From assembly GCA_003990745.1 (NCBI GenBank), contig RBNI01000003.1, positions 1-64,000 of the forward strand: a stretch of 64,000 bases of DNA. Reading direction: 5' to 3'. The DNA comes from Jimgerdemannia flammicorona (taxonomy: Eukaryota; Mucoromycota; Endogonomycetes; Endogonales; Endogonaceae). The stretch's first letter is position 1. Every line of letters begins with the position of its first letter. Made by a program: the position numbers and the translations under genes. A model generated the notes under the pieces. The model did not search any database. It saw only the letters and a list, made by a program, of their open reading frames with translations, and was not told where the DNA came from. This document shows, one piece after another, positions 1 through 9,550 of the stretch.

Positions 1-807
1 CCCTACTCCTTCCCGATGAAAGACCACTTTGTCCAACACTAATCCCACCCTCCCCCCACTCTGTGCACATATCTCTTCCACCAGAAGGCGGCGACGCCCA
101 CCATGCGGCCCCCTAGCACCATCATCTCACACTTATTCCAGTTGAGCTTTGCCCCAGAGTGAGCATAGAGAATCGGAGACAAAGGATCCCCCTGAGGAAC
201 TCCTCTTCCCAAGGAAAATGCCAGACCACGGTGTCCATTACACATCAGCGCCACCTGACTGCTCCCCAGCAGACTCAACATAGAGGCCCGAAATCTCAGA
301 GGAATATCAATTTGATCCAACACCCTGCCCAGCCAAACCTGCTGTACCCGGTCATATGCCTTCTCTTGGTCCAAGAAAACCAACCTTCCATTGAGTCCAC
401 AGGCCTGGGCCCCTTCAATGACACCATGAACCCATGCAGTCCCATCTCTTATAAGCCTGTCCCCAACAAAACACCACTGCTCCTCCCCCAGTACCCCTTG
501 GGCAACTTTCTGCAGCCTAGCGACGATCACCTTAGTCACCATTTTCCTGTCCATATTCAGAAGCATAATCTGCCTCCAATTCTTCCAGTCCTCCCTTCTC
601 TCTTTATCTTTGTACAATAAGGCCACCAGCCCAAGGTCTTACTCTCCAACCCACTCACCCCTCTGAATAACATGGTCACAGAGGGCAGTCATCTCACCCA
701 AAACTCCAGTGACCTTCACCATCTTTTTCCAGAAGTCCCACAGCAATCCATCCTCCCCTGGTGATGTTCCAAGTTTAGTTGCTGTAAGGACATTCTGGAT
801 CTCCTCT
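1..807 (-). mobile_element. Tad-like LINE, internally deleted (copy La), 3' part
   Basis: Read on the minus strand this is the 3' half of a non-LTR retrotransposon; the extreme 3' end lies left of the window. The same family recurs at 14204-20071, 42943-48803 and 50328-56224. Compared with those copies, two blocks are missing: one after reverse transcriptase (RT) motif B, taking out the FADD catalytic motif, and a second between the GAKLN motif region and the 3' end. It is therefore a non-autonomous derivative or a decayed copy. It continues at 2164-2735 after an inserted retrocopy; the 12-base target duplication TGGATCTCCTCT occurs at 796-807 and 2164-2175. Confidence 0.85.
39..626 (-). pseudogene. 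LINE reverse transcriptase fragment, catalytic motif deleted
   Basis: An open frame of 195 codons reads through RT fingers and palm: the DWKNWR region, VFLDQEKAYDRV (motif A, with catalytic Asp) and GVPQGDPLSPILY (motif B). It then jumps directly to HSGAKLN, which in intact copies lies about 70 residues later. The FADD box with the two other catalytic Asp residues is absent, and a second junction (VLGG to RMVGV) joins it to the 3' terminal domain. It stays open although it cannot encode an active enzyme. The frame probably ran on upstream past 626 before decay. The start shown is only the first codon of the open segment. Confidence 0.8.
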
Positions 808-2163
808 CCTTTTTTTTTTTTTTTTTTTTTTCTATAGGCTGTAGCCTCATTTATTAACTATCTATAACATGCCACATATCCTCATACAATATCAGTAGCT
901 CCATTCCACCCCAATCTCAACCCACCTTTACCCTCACCCAGCCTTGTACCTTTAGGGTGTGAGTTGCGACCTCACTACCCAAGTAACTAGATCCTCCTAC
1001 CCAGCCTGCTCCACTCAGTGGGTATGAGTTGTGAGCCCCAACCACCTCAAGTACTTGACATCTAGTGCACCTGACCTACCCCTATTAGTGCCTCCTGTCT
1101 TGCCTATCTAGCCTGTCTTGCCCATCTTACTTGCCCGTATTACCCATGTTGCCCATCTTACCCATCTTGTCCATCTTACCTATCTTGCCTATCTTGCCCA
1201 TCTTACCCGCCTGTATTACCCATGTCCTGTGTTGTCTGTGTTGCTTATGTTGCCCGTGTTGCCCATTTTGCCTATTTTGCCCATCTTGCCCATGTCGCCT
1301 GTCTTGCCCATCTTGCCCACTCGTATTGCCCGTATTGCCCATGTTGCTATTTTGCCATCTTGCCTGTCTTGCCCATCTTGCCTATCTTGTCCATCTTGCC
1401 CATCTTGCCCACCTGTATTGCCCGTATTGCCCATGTTGCCTGTGTTACCTGTGTTGCCCATATTGCCCATTTTGCCCATTTTGCCCATTATGCCTATGTC
1501 GCCTATCTTGCCATCTGCCCATCTTGCCCATATCACCCATCTTGCCATCTTGCCCATCTTGCCCATCTTGCCTGCCCGTGTTGCTCATATTGCCCATGTT
1601 GCCCATATTGCCCATATTGCCCATGTTGCCCATGTTGCCTGTGTTGCCCATGTTGCCCATATTGCCCACCCATGTTGCCTGCTCATGTTGCCCATGTTGC
1701 CCATGTTGTCCACCCATATTGCCCGTGTTGCCCGTGTTGCCCGTTTTGTCCATTTTGCCCATCTTGCCCATGTTGCCTGTCTTGCCGTCTGCCCATCTTG
1801 CCCATGTCACCCATCTTACCATCTTGCTGTCTTGCCATCTTGTCCATCTTGCCCATCATGCCCATCTTGCCCATCTTGTCCATCTTGCCCATCTTGCCCA
1901 TCTTGCCTGTCTTGCCCGCCCATGTTGCCCATATTGCCCATGTTGCCCCCCATATTGCCCATGTTGCCTGTATTGCCCATGTTGCCCATTTTGCCCATTT
2001 TGCCCATGTCGCCTGTCTTGCCATCTGCCCATCTTGCCCATGTCACCCATCTTGCCATCTTGCCATCTTGCCCGTCTTGCCCGCCCATGTTGTCCATGTT
2101 GCTATATTGCCCTTGTCTGTGTGGCTTAGCTCACTCTGAGTGGTTTGAGCAAAAGAGGTGCTG
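808..2163 (-). mobile_element. Polyadenylated retrocopy carrying a 9-bp minisatellite (R1)
   Basis: A 1.36-kb insertion in LINE La with the marks of target-primed reverse transcription. A 22-base T run (810-831) is a minus-strand poly(A) tail. AATAAA (complement TTTATT at 850-855) lies 18 bases before the tail. A perfect 12-base target duplication flanks it (796-807 and 2164-2175). No RT motif or LTR is visible, so it was mobilised in trans, most simply by the resident LINEs. About three quarters of it is the minisatellite at 1090-2115. The source is unknown: a non-coding RNA, a protein-coding mRNA with a repeat tract, or a SINE-like family. Confidence 0.8.
1090..2115. repeat. Degenerate 9-bp minisatellite, about 1 kb
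   Basis: The array consists of variants of (C/G/A)TTGCCCAT on the plus strand, i.e. ATGGGCAAN on the minus strand, with occasional variant spacers such as CTGCCCATC and CACCCATC. Because the unit is 9 bp and lacks stops in nearly all phases, long ORFs appear in many frames on both strands, the longest 424 codons at 1118-2392 on the plus strand. They translate to simple repeats (LPILPM, CPSCPS, MGKMGN, GQDGQD). There is no independent sign that any one is a gene. Confidence 0.9.
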
Positions 2164-2735
2164 TGGATCTCCTCTTCTTGTATCAGTAAGATCAAGTCAC
2201 CTAATTCAGCTACTTGCAGCAGCCCCCACTCCTCTAGTGTATCAGCAATCTCTGCCTCATCTGTACCCCCTTCTTTCTCACTCCACAAACCCTGCTATCA
2301 CTTCTTCAAAATTCCTAGGATTTGTTGTGTACCATACATCATGTCCCCATTGGCATCCAGGACCCCATCCCACCTATGCTACACTCTCCTAGCATTAAGG
2401 AGTCTCGATAAGTACCTAGTAGGCCTCTCACCCTCCTCAAGCCCCTGCTACTATAGCCTGGCAGCCATACCTCACATATGAGTCTCCTCCTCATCTCGCA
2501 ACACCTGTTGTAGTTCCACTATCTCCAATTTCGCCCTCTCTATCCTCCAGTCCTCCACTCTATTAGAAGTGAGCAGATTCACCCAATCCAATTATAGTCT
2601 CCTCAGCCTATTAGAAGCACACCTTGTGCACTCCCTCCTCCGCCTCCCAGTCTCCCTACCAGCTCCTCTCCAGTAAACCCTCGCAGCCTCTTTCAAACAT
2701 TTCCAACTGACATCCACAAACAACAGCTTCTTTCT
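2164..2735 (-). mobile_element. Tad-like LINE La, upstream remainder
   Basis: Continuation of La on the far side of retrocopy R1. It aligns with the linker between endonuclease and RT of the better copies (compare 13570-14120 and 16560-17100 on the same strand). A short open piece at 2043-2288 (minus) includes LINE-like residues such as EKEGGTDEAEIADTLEEW, similar to SEEEGGADAATIDQTLEDW in copy Lf. It ends near 2735, where the leader-LINE chimera starts; the element is 5' truncated there. Confidence 0.7.
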
Positions 2736-2848
2736 CCACTACCTTACCAGTCACAAGATTTGGTAGGCGACCTTCCGAGTCCCCTTTCCCCTATTATTAC
2801 CCCCTCTATCTCGGGTTGGTTTGCTGTGCCTGCAGGGGCATGGTGGGA
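2736..2848 (+). other. 5' leader shared with retrocopy R2, with an intron-like segment
   Basis: This stretch of about 110 bp is clearly similar to the 5' end of retrocopy R2 (58556-58440, minus strand). Both start at TTCTTTCTCCACTACCTTAC, pass a GT site (GTAGGC at 2763 here, GTAGGT at 58515 there), share TATTACCCCCTCTA and TTTGCTGT, and end with an acceptor-like CAG (2833-2835 here; 58442-58440 there). After that point the two sequences diverge, here into LINE 3' sequence. It looks like the transcription start, first exon and first intron of one source gene, still unspliced. Confidence 0.65.
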
Positions 2849-3512
2849 TTGGGGATGGAGTGGAGTGCCAACAGCATCTTGGCCTGGATCTTTGGCCAAG
2901 TGGTTGGCAGGCAGCAGGGATTGGCGAGGAGTGGGACTGGATGGGGATCTGGTCTTAGAGTGCCGAGGTGCGACGGTGGCTGCCTCCTAAATACTGGGTA
3001 GTATGGTGGCAGATGCTACAAAGGAATGTTATGTTGAATTTCCGAACTGGGCATCTCATGGATGGTGGCCGCTTTGAGTGTGAGGAGTGTTACAATGTGG
3101 GACAGGCTGGGGGTCTGGTGCAGACGCCAGAACATTGGCTTGGAGAGTGTGAGGTATTGGGGGACTTTTGGGTAGAAATTGGGATTAGACTGGGTGTGGG
3201 GCAGGGGCTGGTTGGGGTGGGGGGCCGCTGGGATGGTTTGAAGTCTCGGTTGGTGGGGGGGGTGGGTGATAGTTGGCTCACTGTAGGATGGGTGCTGGCA
3301 GTATGGGTAGGACTGGCGGGTCACTGGCTCTTTGTATTTGAGGAGGGGAGGCAGATGGGACTACAGGCGAAGGTGGTAAGGTAGGAGGAGCTGTTGGGGG
3401 ATCTGTTGACTGGATGGTGGGTTGGTTGGGGCCCTCTGGGAGGGAGGCAGCGCGGTTTGGTGACTAGGATATGTGAACAAAGTGGCAGGAGGGTGGCGAT
3501 AGTATTAGACAA
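2836..3512 (+). mobile_element. LINE 3'-terminal fragment (Lb), fused to a foreign leader
   Basis: Plus-strand LINE 3' end matching 55390-56060 of copy Lh. It encodes the C-terminal Cys/His module: the open frame 2968-3384 contains FECEECYNVGQ and EHWLGECEVLGDFW, i.e. C-x2-C...H-x4-C as in the zf-RVT type finger of LINE RTs. It also contains the conserved tail WVGLAGHWLFVFEEG. It is less decayed than most fragments here and has several CpGs. LINE homology is certain from about 2850. There is no poly(A) at its end; it abuts an oppositely oriented LINE 3' end. Confidence 0.75.
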
Positions 3513-3948
3513 AGTGGTCTTTTTTATTTTTTTTTATAGTCACTTGGACTCCAATCCTTTATTAATACCCATCTATTCCATATAATACAGTAATCCCACC
3601 CTCTATCCAATCCCCCTTGGGGGCCCCCCCCCTCTACCTCTTCCTGATGAAAGACCACTTTGTCCAACACTAACCCTACCCTCCCCCCACTCTGTTCACA
3701 TATCTCTTCCACCAGATGGCGGCGACGCCCACCTTGCGGCCCCCATCCAACCCACCACCCCATTAGCAGATCCACTACTAACTCCTCCCATCTCAATAGT
3801 TTCTCCTGTATCCCTATCCGTCATCCCTCCTCAAAAACATAGAGCCAATGTCCAGCCAATCCCACCCACACTGCTACAACCTACCCTACAGTAAGCCACC
3901 TATTGCCGACACCCCCCACAATTCTTGATGCCAAATCATCCCAGTATA
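3513..3948 (-). mobile_element. LINE 3'-terminal fragment (Lc), minus strand
   Basis: It begins with a T-rich run (3514-3533) followed by ATAGTCACTTGGACTCC, the complement of the family 3' end also seen at 14230 and 42975. It continues through the C-terminal coding region (minus frame 3524-3796, with VGWGPQGGRRRHLVEEICEQ) to about 3948, where LTR sequence of X1 resumes in mid-LTR. With Lb it forms a tail-to-tail inverted repeat of about 400 bp arms. It is 5' truncated. Confidence 0.75.
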
Positions 3949-4441
3949 AATACCCCCTCTTCCAGACCTCAGAATCTCAAACTTAAAGACTTAAACAATC
4001 TGAACACAACTTCTGAGCACTTTCCTACAATATCCCTTTATACAACTACTCCTAGTATAGTAATATCATAAATAGTGAATAAACCTATTTAATAACCCAC
4101 AAACTACTCTTAAATAAATCTACTCCCCATTAGGTTCTACTCCTAACCCTATCATGAAATTTCCTAATTGGGTATTGTCTATAGCAATATGCTAATTCAA
4201 CTAAGTTGGCCTTAGTTTCTTAAACTTCCTGAAATACAGAAAATCCTGAATATCTAGAACTAGTCTGAAAAAGGACTTTAGTTGAGACATCAATCTAATC
4301 TTAAAATCAATAAGTATAGAGGATGTACTCTATATGAAATTGATCTTGATCTTAAGAAAACAGTCTTTCAGAATATCCAGACCTTCTAGAAAACCCTTCT
4401 AGAACTATGTAACAGTTATCCTAACAAATAACCCTCTTATA
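3949..4441 (+). repeat. X1 5' LTR, 3' portion only
   Basis: Homologous to the ends of the LTRs at 28320-28822, 8820-9286 and 56410-56920. It starts inside the LTR at the TATA-like TATAAATACC and holds the poly(A) signal AATAAA near 4078. It ends at CCCTCTTATA, followed by ACTTGATAGCAGTAG, a possible mutated primer-binding site. Confidence 0.8.
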
Positions 4442-4599
4442 ACTTGATAGCAGTAGTTTACAATCTAATTCCACTTCAAGACACTTCCTCACTTCACTAT
4501 AAACTCCTCTAAGAATTTCTACAAGTTGGTATAAAGTCCAACCTCTGAACTGGAATTTATCCCAAACTATCTGACAATCTGGAGAGAATTGAACCTGAC

Positions 4600-6465
4600 A
4601 TATAAGAACAATTTGACCTCCACACCTGCAATAAGTGGGATAAGCTTCATTTGAAGAAAGAAGTACTCCAGTTAAATCAGCAGATAGATGAAACCCTATA
4701 CACTGAACTCCTTACACTATACCCAGTAAGTCAGGATGAAGAAGGTCTTATAGAAGCCTTCTTTACTCTTCTCAACAAGAGTTTTATCAGCTCTATAAAT
4801 CCAAGTGATCTAGGATAACCAGCAGCAGTATTTCTAGCCTTAGTTTCTCATGAAGCCCAAGCCTCTATAGCCAAGTAGCTCAACTCTACTGACTTTCACT
4901 ATACCAGAACCAAGACTGCATTATACTACCAATTCCAGAACAGCAAGGTCTGCAATATTCTTAAAGAAGAAACAAGAGAAACTCTTCATCAACAACCTGA
5001 TTCCAAACCAGAAGTAGGCCCTACTACAGCTCTACCTGAACCTGAAATCAATACCAAACCAGAACTTGACTTTGAATTAAGTCCATCTGAAATCAGATAT
5101 ATAACTGATTCTGTCTACTTTGATGCTGAGTAAACCCAACTACATAGGGACCAAGGTGAAGAGGAGGAGGAGTATCTCAGAAAATTCAATCCCAGATATA
5201 TTACTGAAGGAGACACACCTCCATCAGGACAGAATACACCTATACAGCAATAGATAGCTATCTATCAAGCTCTTACTCCAGACCTACAACTACTACTCCA
5301 GCAACTTACACAGATCCAAAGAACCCCATCACACTCTGCACCAGTACCTCAAGTAGTATCAGTAACACCACTACCAGTAGTCCAACTGTCTCCAGCAAAC
5401 AACATAGCAAATCAACAGATTCTCAACCTTATAGCCCAGGTAGTAATAATGGCAGCAACCATTACTGTCTTAGCTGAACAGACCCAATCTACTAAAAATC
5501 TGAGCCTACCTATCTTCAATAGTACTGTATAAGAAGTCCAAAGCTTCATTAGTATAGTTAATACCAACTTTAAAGCCAATCAATGGACCAATGAGTGAGT
5601 TGCTGACTGCCTTCTGATAAACAATCAAGACTATACTCTGGAACAACTCTTTGCTACTACTATAGCCTATATCTGCCAAGTTGTTATATTCTTCTGAGGA
5701 CCTGCTGAAGAATGGTGGTGAACTCTTCCTGAAAAACCCCTCACATGGGATACCCAACCTGCAGTAGTTATCCAAAATGCAGCAAACAATACCCCAGAAT
5801 ATGAAGCCCATCCTACAGCCCCTGGACTGAAACAACTCATGATTACTCAATACTATAGCAAAACCATAATTGCTGAATTTCAAGTAAAACTCCACAATCT
5901 CAAATTTGATATACATAGCAAGGAAGAATTTAAAACCTTCTATATAAAACTCAAGTTACTTATGAACACCATTGATCTAGGATATATTACCAATAATGAA
6001 GTATGAAATGATACAAGAGCAGACTATTTATTTGATATACTACCTGAATGACTTACAAGGAAAATCCAAGAACAAGGATGCCCAGTTGGTTGTGATCACC
6101 AACAATAGTGCCTGGCAAGAATCAAGACTATGGTCAAGCAAATCCTAACAACTGGACCAATTCTGCTCTGAAGATAATTCAACAATAAGGAAAAGACTTA
6201 GACTAAGAAAGAAGAACCCAAGTATGAAGCATTCTGAGCTCCCTCAACATCCACCTCATGGACACTCAGAAATCATGAACCCACCCAGCCAAGTACCTTC
6301 AAGAACCTTACTGAAGGAGAAAGAAATGAACTTCAAAGAAGTAGAGCATGCTTCTATTGCTGAAAGACAGGATATATGGCCAGTGTCTGCCCCAACTGAA
6401 ACTCTGAACAGCAATATGAGCAACTGTTACTACTCTGTACCACCTCAATAGCCTGATCACCAGAA
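4600..6465 (+). pseudogene. X1 Gag polyprotein, decayed
   Basis: With stops ignored, one continuous reading gives an N-terminal acidic domain (about 4640-5130), a Pro/Gln-rich linker (about 5160-5480), and a Ty3-type capsid-like domain (about 5490-6130). A nucleocapsid knuckle starts at 6349 (CFYC...C, its His changed to Tyr). Many codons for Trp, Gln or Arg are now TAG, TAA or TGA. The capsid packages element RNA in the family. The N-terminal domain of some 170 residues before the capsid is longer than usual and I do not recognise it. No intact ORF remains. Confidence 0.75.
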
Positions 6466-6469
6466 CACT

Positions 6470-6920
6470 AGACTTTATCAAGTTGAGACAAACTGCCAAG
6501 ACCCCAACTAAAGAAAGTCAAAAGGCAGCTGGATATGACCTGTATGCAGTCAAAGAAGCTACAGTTTCTAACTGAGAAGTCAAGCAAGTCTATATAGAAA
6601 TCAGTATCCAAATTCCTGAAGGACATGTTAGAAGAATATACTATTGCAGCAGTCTAGCATTGAAAGAACTTTTAGTAGAAGAAGGAGTCATTGATAAAGA
6701 TTATACAGGCGAAATTATTGTCCTTATCCAAAACCATAATTAGACACTCTTCAAGATCTTTATTGGTTTCTACATTGCTCAGATCCTATTTGAGAAAATT
6801 GAATCAACCCTGATAGTCAAGGAAGTCCCTGAACTACTATCCACCATCTGAGGATCCAAAGGATTTGGCTTATCAAACAAGGCCCCAGTCCAACCTATCA
6901 TAAATAAAGAAGAATAATTC
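6470..6920 (+). pseudogene. X1 dUTPase domain
   Basis: The trimeric dUTPase signature motifs are readable in order: AAGYDLYA (motif 1, from 6526), CSSLALKEL (motif 2-like), GVIDKDYTGEI (motif 3, from about 6685), IAQILF (motif 4, about 6777) and KGFGL (motif 5, about 6859). dUTPase hydrolyses dUTP to dUMP, limiting uracil in cDNA. The domain lies after the Gag knuckle and before the protease, the placement known in betaretroviruses. Motif 2 is degenerate, and stops (for example after TVSN and after QNHN) make it inactive now. Confidence 0.85.
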
Positions 6921-6959
6921 TATAAGAAAATCAAAGACAGATATATACTAAGTGGTCGA

Positions 6960-7430
6960 TGTCTCTATAGTATTGGAATATACTCTTCTTGAATGATTGA
7001 TGATTGCTTCTCTTGTGTCAATAAACTGGCTCAAAGAAGAACCAATAGAAGGAAAGATCTTACAATCAAAATCACTACCATTGGATCAGACAAACTGCTT
7101 ACACTTTAAGCTTTTGTTAACTGAGTACCTGTTAAGATTATGATAGACAGTGGTGCCTCAAGCAACTTCATCAATGAAGAAACAGCCAACAGACTCAAAG
7201 TTCTGACATCTCCAGTACAATAAACTTAAGCAGTTGCTACAGCTGATGGAATATTCTATATTATTAGCAAGGAAGTCTACAATCTGCTTTTCTGAATTGG
7301 TAACTATTAGTACTACTTCCTGATAATGAAATCATTCATGGAACCCTATGATTGAAACAAGAGAACCCCATGATCAATTGGGTAAACCATTCTCTGACCA
7401 TCAAGAAAGAATACCACAACTTCAAACTGT
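6960..7430 (+). pseudogene. X1 aspartic protease
   Basis: A retropepsin-like domain with MIDSGASSNFI at about 7140-7170 (active-site D-S-G at 7146). It is preceded by a Cys-containing stretch (DDCFSCVNKLAQRR, 6993-7030). In the family the protease cuts the Gag-Pol polyprotein. Stops interrupt it. The usual reverse transcriptase does not follow; the reading runs through KLAKKCPLF and then straight into the chromodomain remnant. Confidence 0.75.
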
Positions 7431-7639
7431 AAGACAAAAAGGACTCACTCAGCTCTAGTAACTCTGGACCAAAGATCATCTATATTAACAAGCTACAGCT
7501 CAAGAAATTAGCTAAGAAATGTCCTCTCTTCACTATCTTCATCTACCCATCCAAAGAAGAACCTGAGAACTCTAAAGAAGACTTTTCCAAAGTTGACAAC
7601 CATGTCAGACTCTTACCCCAGAAAGTCTGAGACATATTT

Positions 7640-7795
7640 CTGAACTGAACTACAGAACCACCTGCACCTGTTATTATTAATGACCAAGAAGAATACAAAG
7701 TTGAACAAATCCTCAACAAATACAACAAGAACTATCCAAATGATATAATAATACTAGAATAAATTAGAAGGCCCCAATGAGGATGTCAAAAGCTA
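7640..7795 (+). pseudogene. X1 integrase tail / chromodomain remnant
   Basis: The reading EYKVEQILNKY at about 7690-7722 matches the start of the better preserved chromodomain of X2 at 32155. Here it is cut short and leads directly into the purine tract AAAAGGAGAGAG before the 3' LTR. Chromodomains in chromoviral integrases direct insertion toward particular histone marks. Confidence 0.6.
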
Positions 7796-7808
7796 AAAAG
7801 GAGAGAGT

Positions 7809-9286
7809 TGTAAGTGCACAACCTCTAAGCTACCAAAATCACATGTCATCCTCAGAACTAATTTAGAAACTACATGCAAGACTACAAAACAAGTTACTGA
7901 AGAGATCACCTGATTATACAAAATATGTCAGTAAGTACAAGAACCTACCACCAAGATACAAGAATACCAGAAGAAGTACTACAACCATAAGACTGACTCT
8001 GAACCTTTATAACTAGTTTGATATACTGTACTATTACAAAAGGAAACCAAAAGTACCAAAATCAAACTGAGATAAGAAGAACCCTATCTCATCTATCAAA
8101 GGTTTATAAACTGTACTTATCAACTTAAGACCAAGATACACTGTGACTATATGACCTCATTACTTAGTAGAAGTAAAATGTATTTAAATAACTCTATTTA
8201 CTCTATCTGTGTCATCTCCATTAGAGAATAACAGATACTTTATCTGAACTCAAGAAAGCCAACATTGTTGAAAATAATCTCAAGCCTATTCACATGATAA
8301 ATATTACTACTAGAAATTGCTTCAGATTACAGAAAATATCATTTTTGAGAGGTTTGAACTCCCAGCTACAATATTGGGAGCCCTCACCCTAGACAAGGAT
8401 GGCCAGTCCTCACAAATGTACCAGAAGTCTAAAAAAAAAGAGAACTAAGACCTGTTATCCTTATACAATCACCATCACCAAGGACAGTCTTAATCTTGCA
8501 AGAGATAGAAGTGATGATACCTTTAAAACTGATGATATCAGAAGTCAGAAAACTGCTCAGACTTTGCCAGAGATGATGTCATCAATAGTGATGTCATCAA
8601 AGACTAACCAGATAGCATCTAAACCTATAAATAGCTTAGCAGTTATAATATAGTTAGATTAGCCTTATATGATATAACTGTGAACTAACTCAGCAGTCAG
8701 ATAATCCCTTAATATGTCAGATTACACTTGTACTATATGACTGCATTCTGACTCAGCAAGACACTAAGTGCTACATCTATATTCAGCATAGCCCAGATAG
8801 CCCAGATAGCCCCTCATTAGTATAAATACCTCTGAACAATCCAAACACAACTCCTAAGCACTTCTCTACAATATTCCTTTACATAACTACTCCTAGTATA
8901 GCAATATCATAAATAGTGAATAAACCTATTTAATAACCCATAAACTACTCTTAAGTAAATCCACTCCCTATTAGATCTCACTCCTAATCTCATTATGAAA
9001 TTTCCTAATTGGGTATTGTCTGTAGTGATATGCTAATTCAACTAAGCTGGCCTTAGTTTCTTAAACTTCCTGAAATATAGAAAATCCTGAATATCCAGAA
9101 CTATATAGTCCGAAAAAAGACTTTGGTTGAGACATTAATCCAATCTTGAAATCAATAAGTATAGAGGATATACTCCATATTAAATTGATCTTGACCTTAA
9201 GAAAACAGTCTTCCAGAATATCCAGAACTTCCAGAAACCCCTTTCAGAACTATGTAATAGTTACTCTAACAAATAATCCTCTTATA
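7809..9286 (+). repeat. X1 3' LTR (variant without the LTR ORF)
   Basis: It starts TGTAAGTGCACAACCTC and ends AATAATCCTCTTATA. The first 80 bp or so and everything from about 8567 match the X2 LTRs. The middle (about 7890-8566) is unrelated to the ORF-bearing middle of X2. The shared 3' part has TATAAATACC near 8820 and AATAAA near 8920. A perfect 6-bp stem CTCCCA/TGGGAG lies in the variable middle near 8359-8380; its meaning is unknown. Confidence 0.75.
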
Positions 9287-9550
9287 GATTATTAAGATGA
9301 GAGGGGTTAATGGGAGATATACTGATAGAGTAGTGGATTAGATGAGGTCTCCAGAGTGGGGATCATTGCCATCTGGTAAAAAGGATCTATGAACAGAGTG
9401 GTGGACAGGTGGAGATGATTAATAACCTAGTGGTCTTTAATTAAGAAGATATAGAGGGAGAGAGGGATCTGAGAGAGATTGAATAAGAGTAGGCCCAGTT
9501 TATTATATATGGGATAGATGAGTATATTAATAAAGAAAGGAGTCTAAGAG

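Larger units (their letters stand above)
3949..9286 (+). mobile_element. Ty3/Gypsy element X1 (family X), non-autonomous
   Basis: An LTR retrotransposon with a partial 5' LTR (3949-4441), an internal region with Gag, dUTPase, protease and a chromodomain remnant, a purine-rich tract just before 7809, and a 3' LTR (7809-9286). The RT, RNase H and integrase core is missing. The same order with the same gap recurs in X2, so the gap predates these insertions. The sequence is AT-rich with many TAA and TAG stops where Gln or Trp is expected, which fits CpA-to-TpA mutation. The left LTR is cut by LINE Lc, so no target duplication can be checked. Confidence 0.85.

Noticed and set aside
1090..2115. CRISPR-like array
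   Set aside because: The units are contiguous 9-mers without unique spacers in a eukaryotic retroelement context.
1118..2392. Overlapping ORFs of up to 424 codons over the minisatellite on both strands
   Set aside because: They arise because a 9-bp unit without stops keeps many frames open at once; no frame shows non-repeat domain sequence or a distinct start.
8399..8653. 84-codon plus-strand ORF in the X1 3' LTR
   Set aside because: It spans the junction between the variable middle and the shared LTR part and has no counterpart in X2; probably chance.
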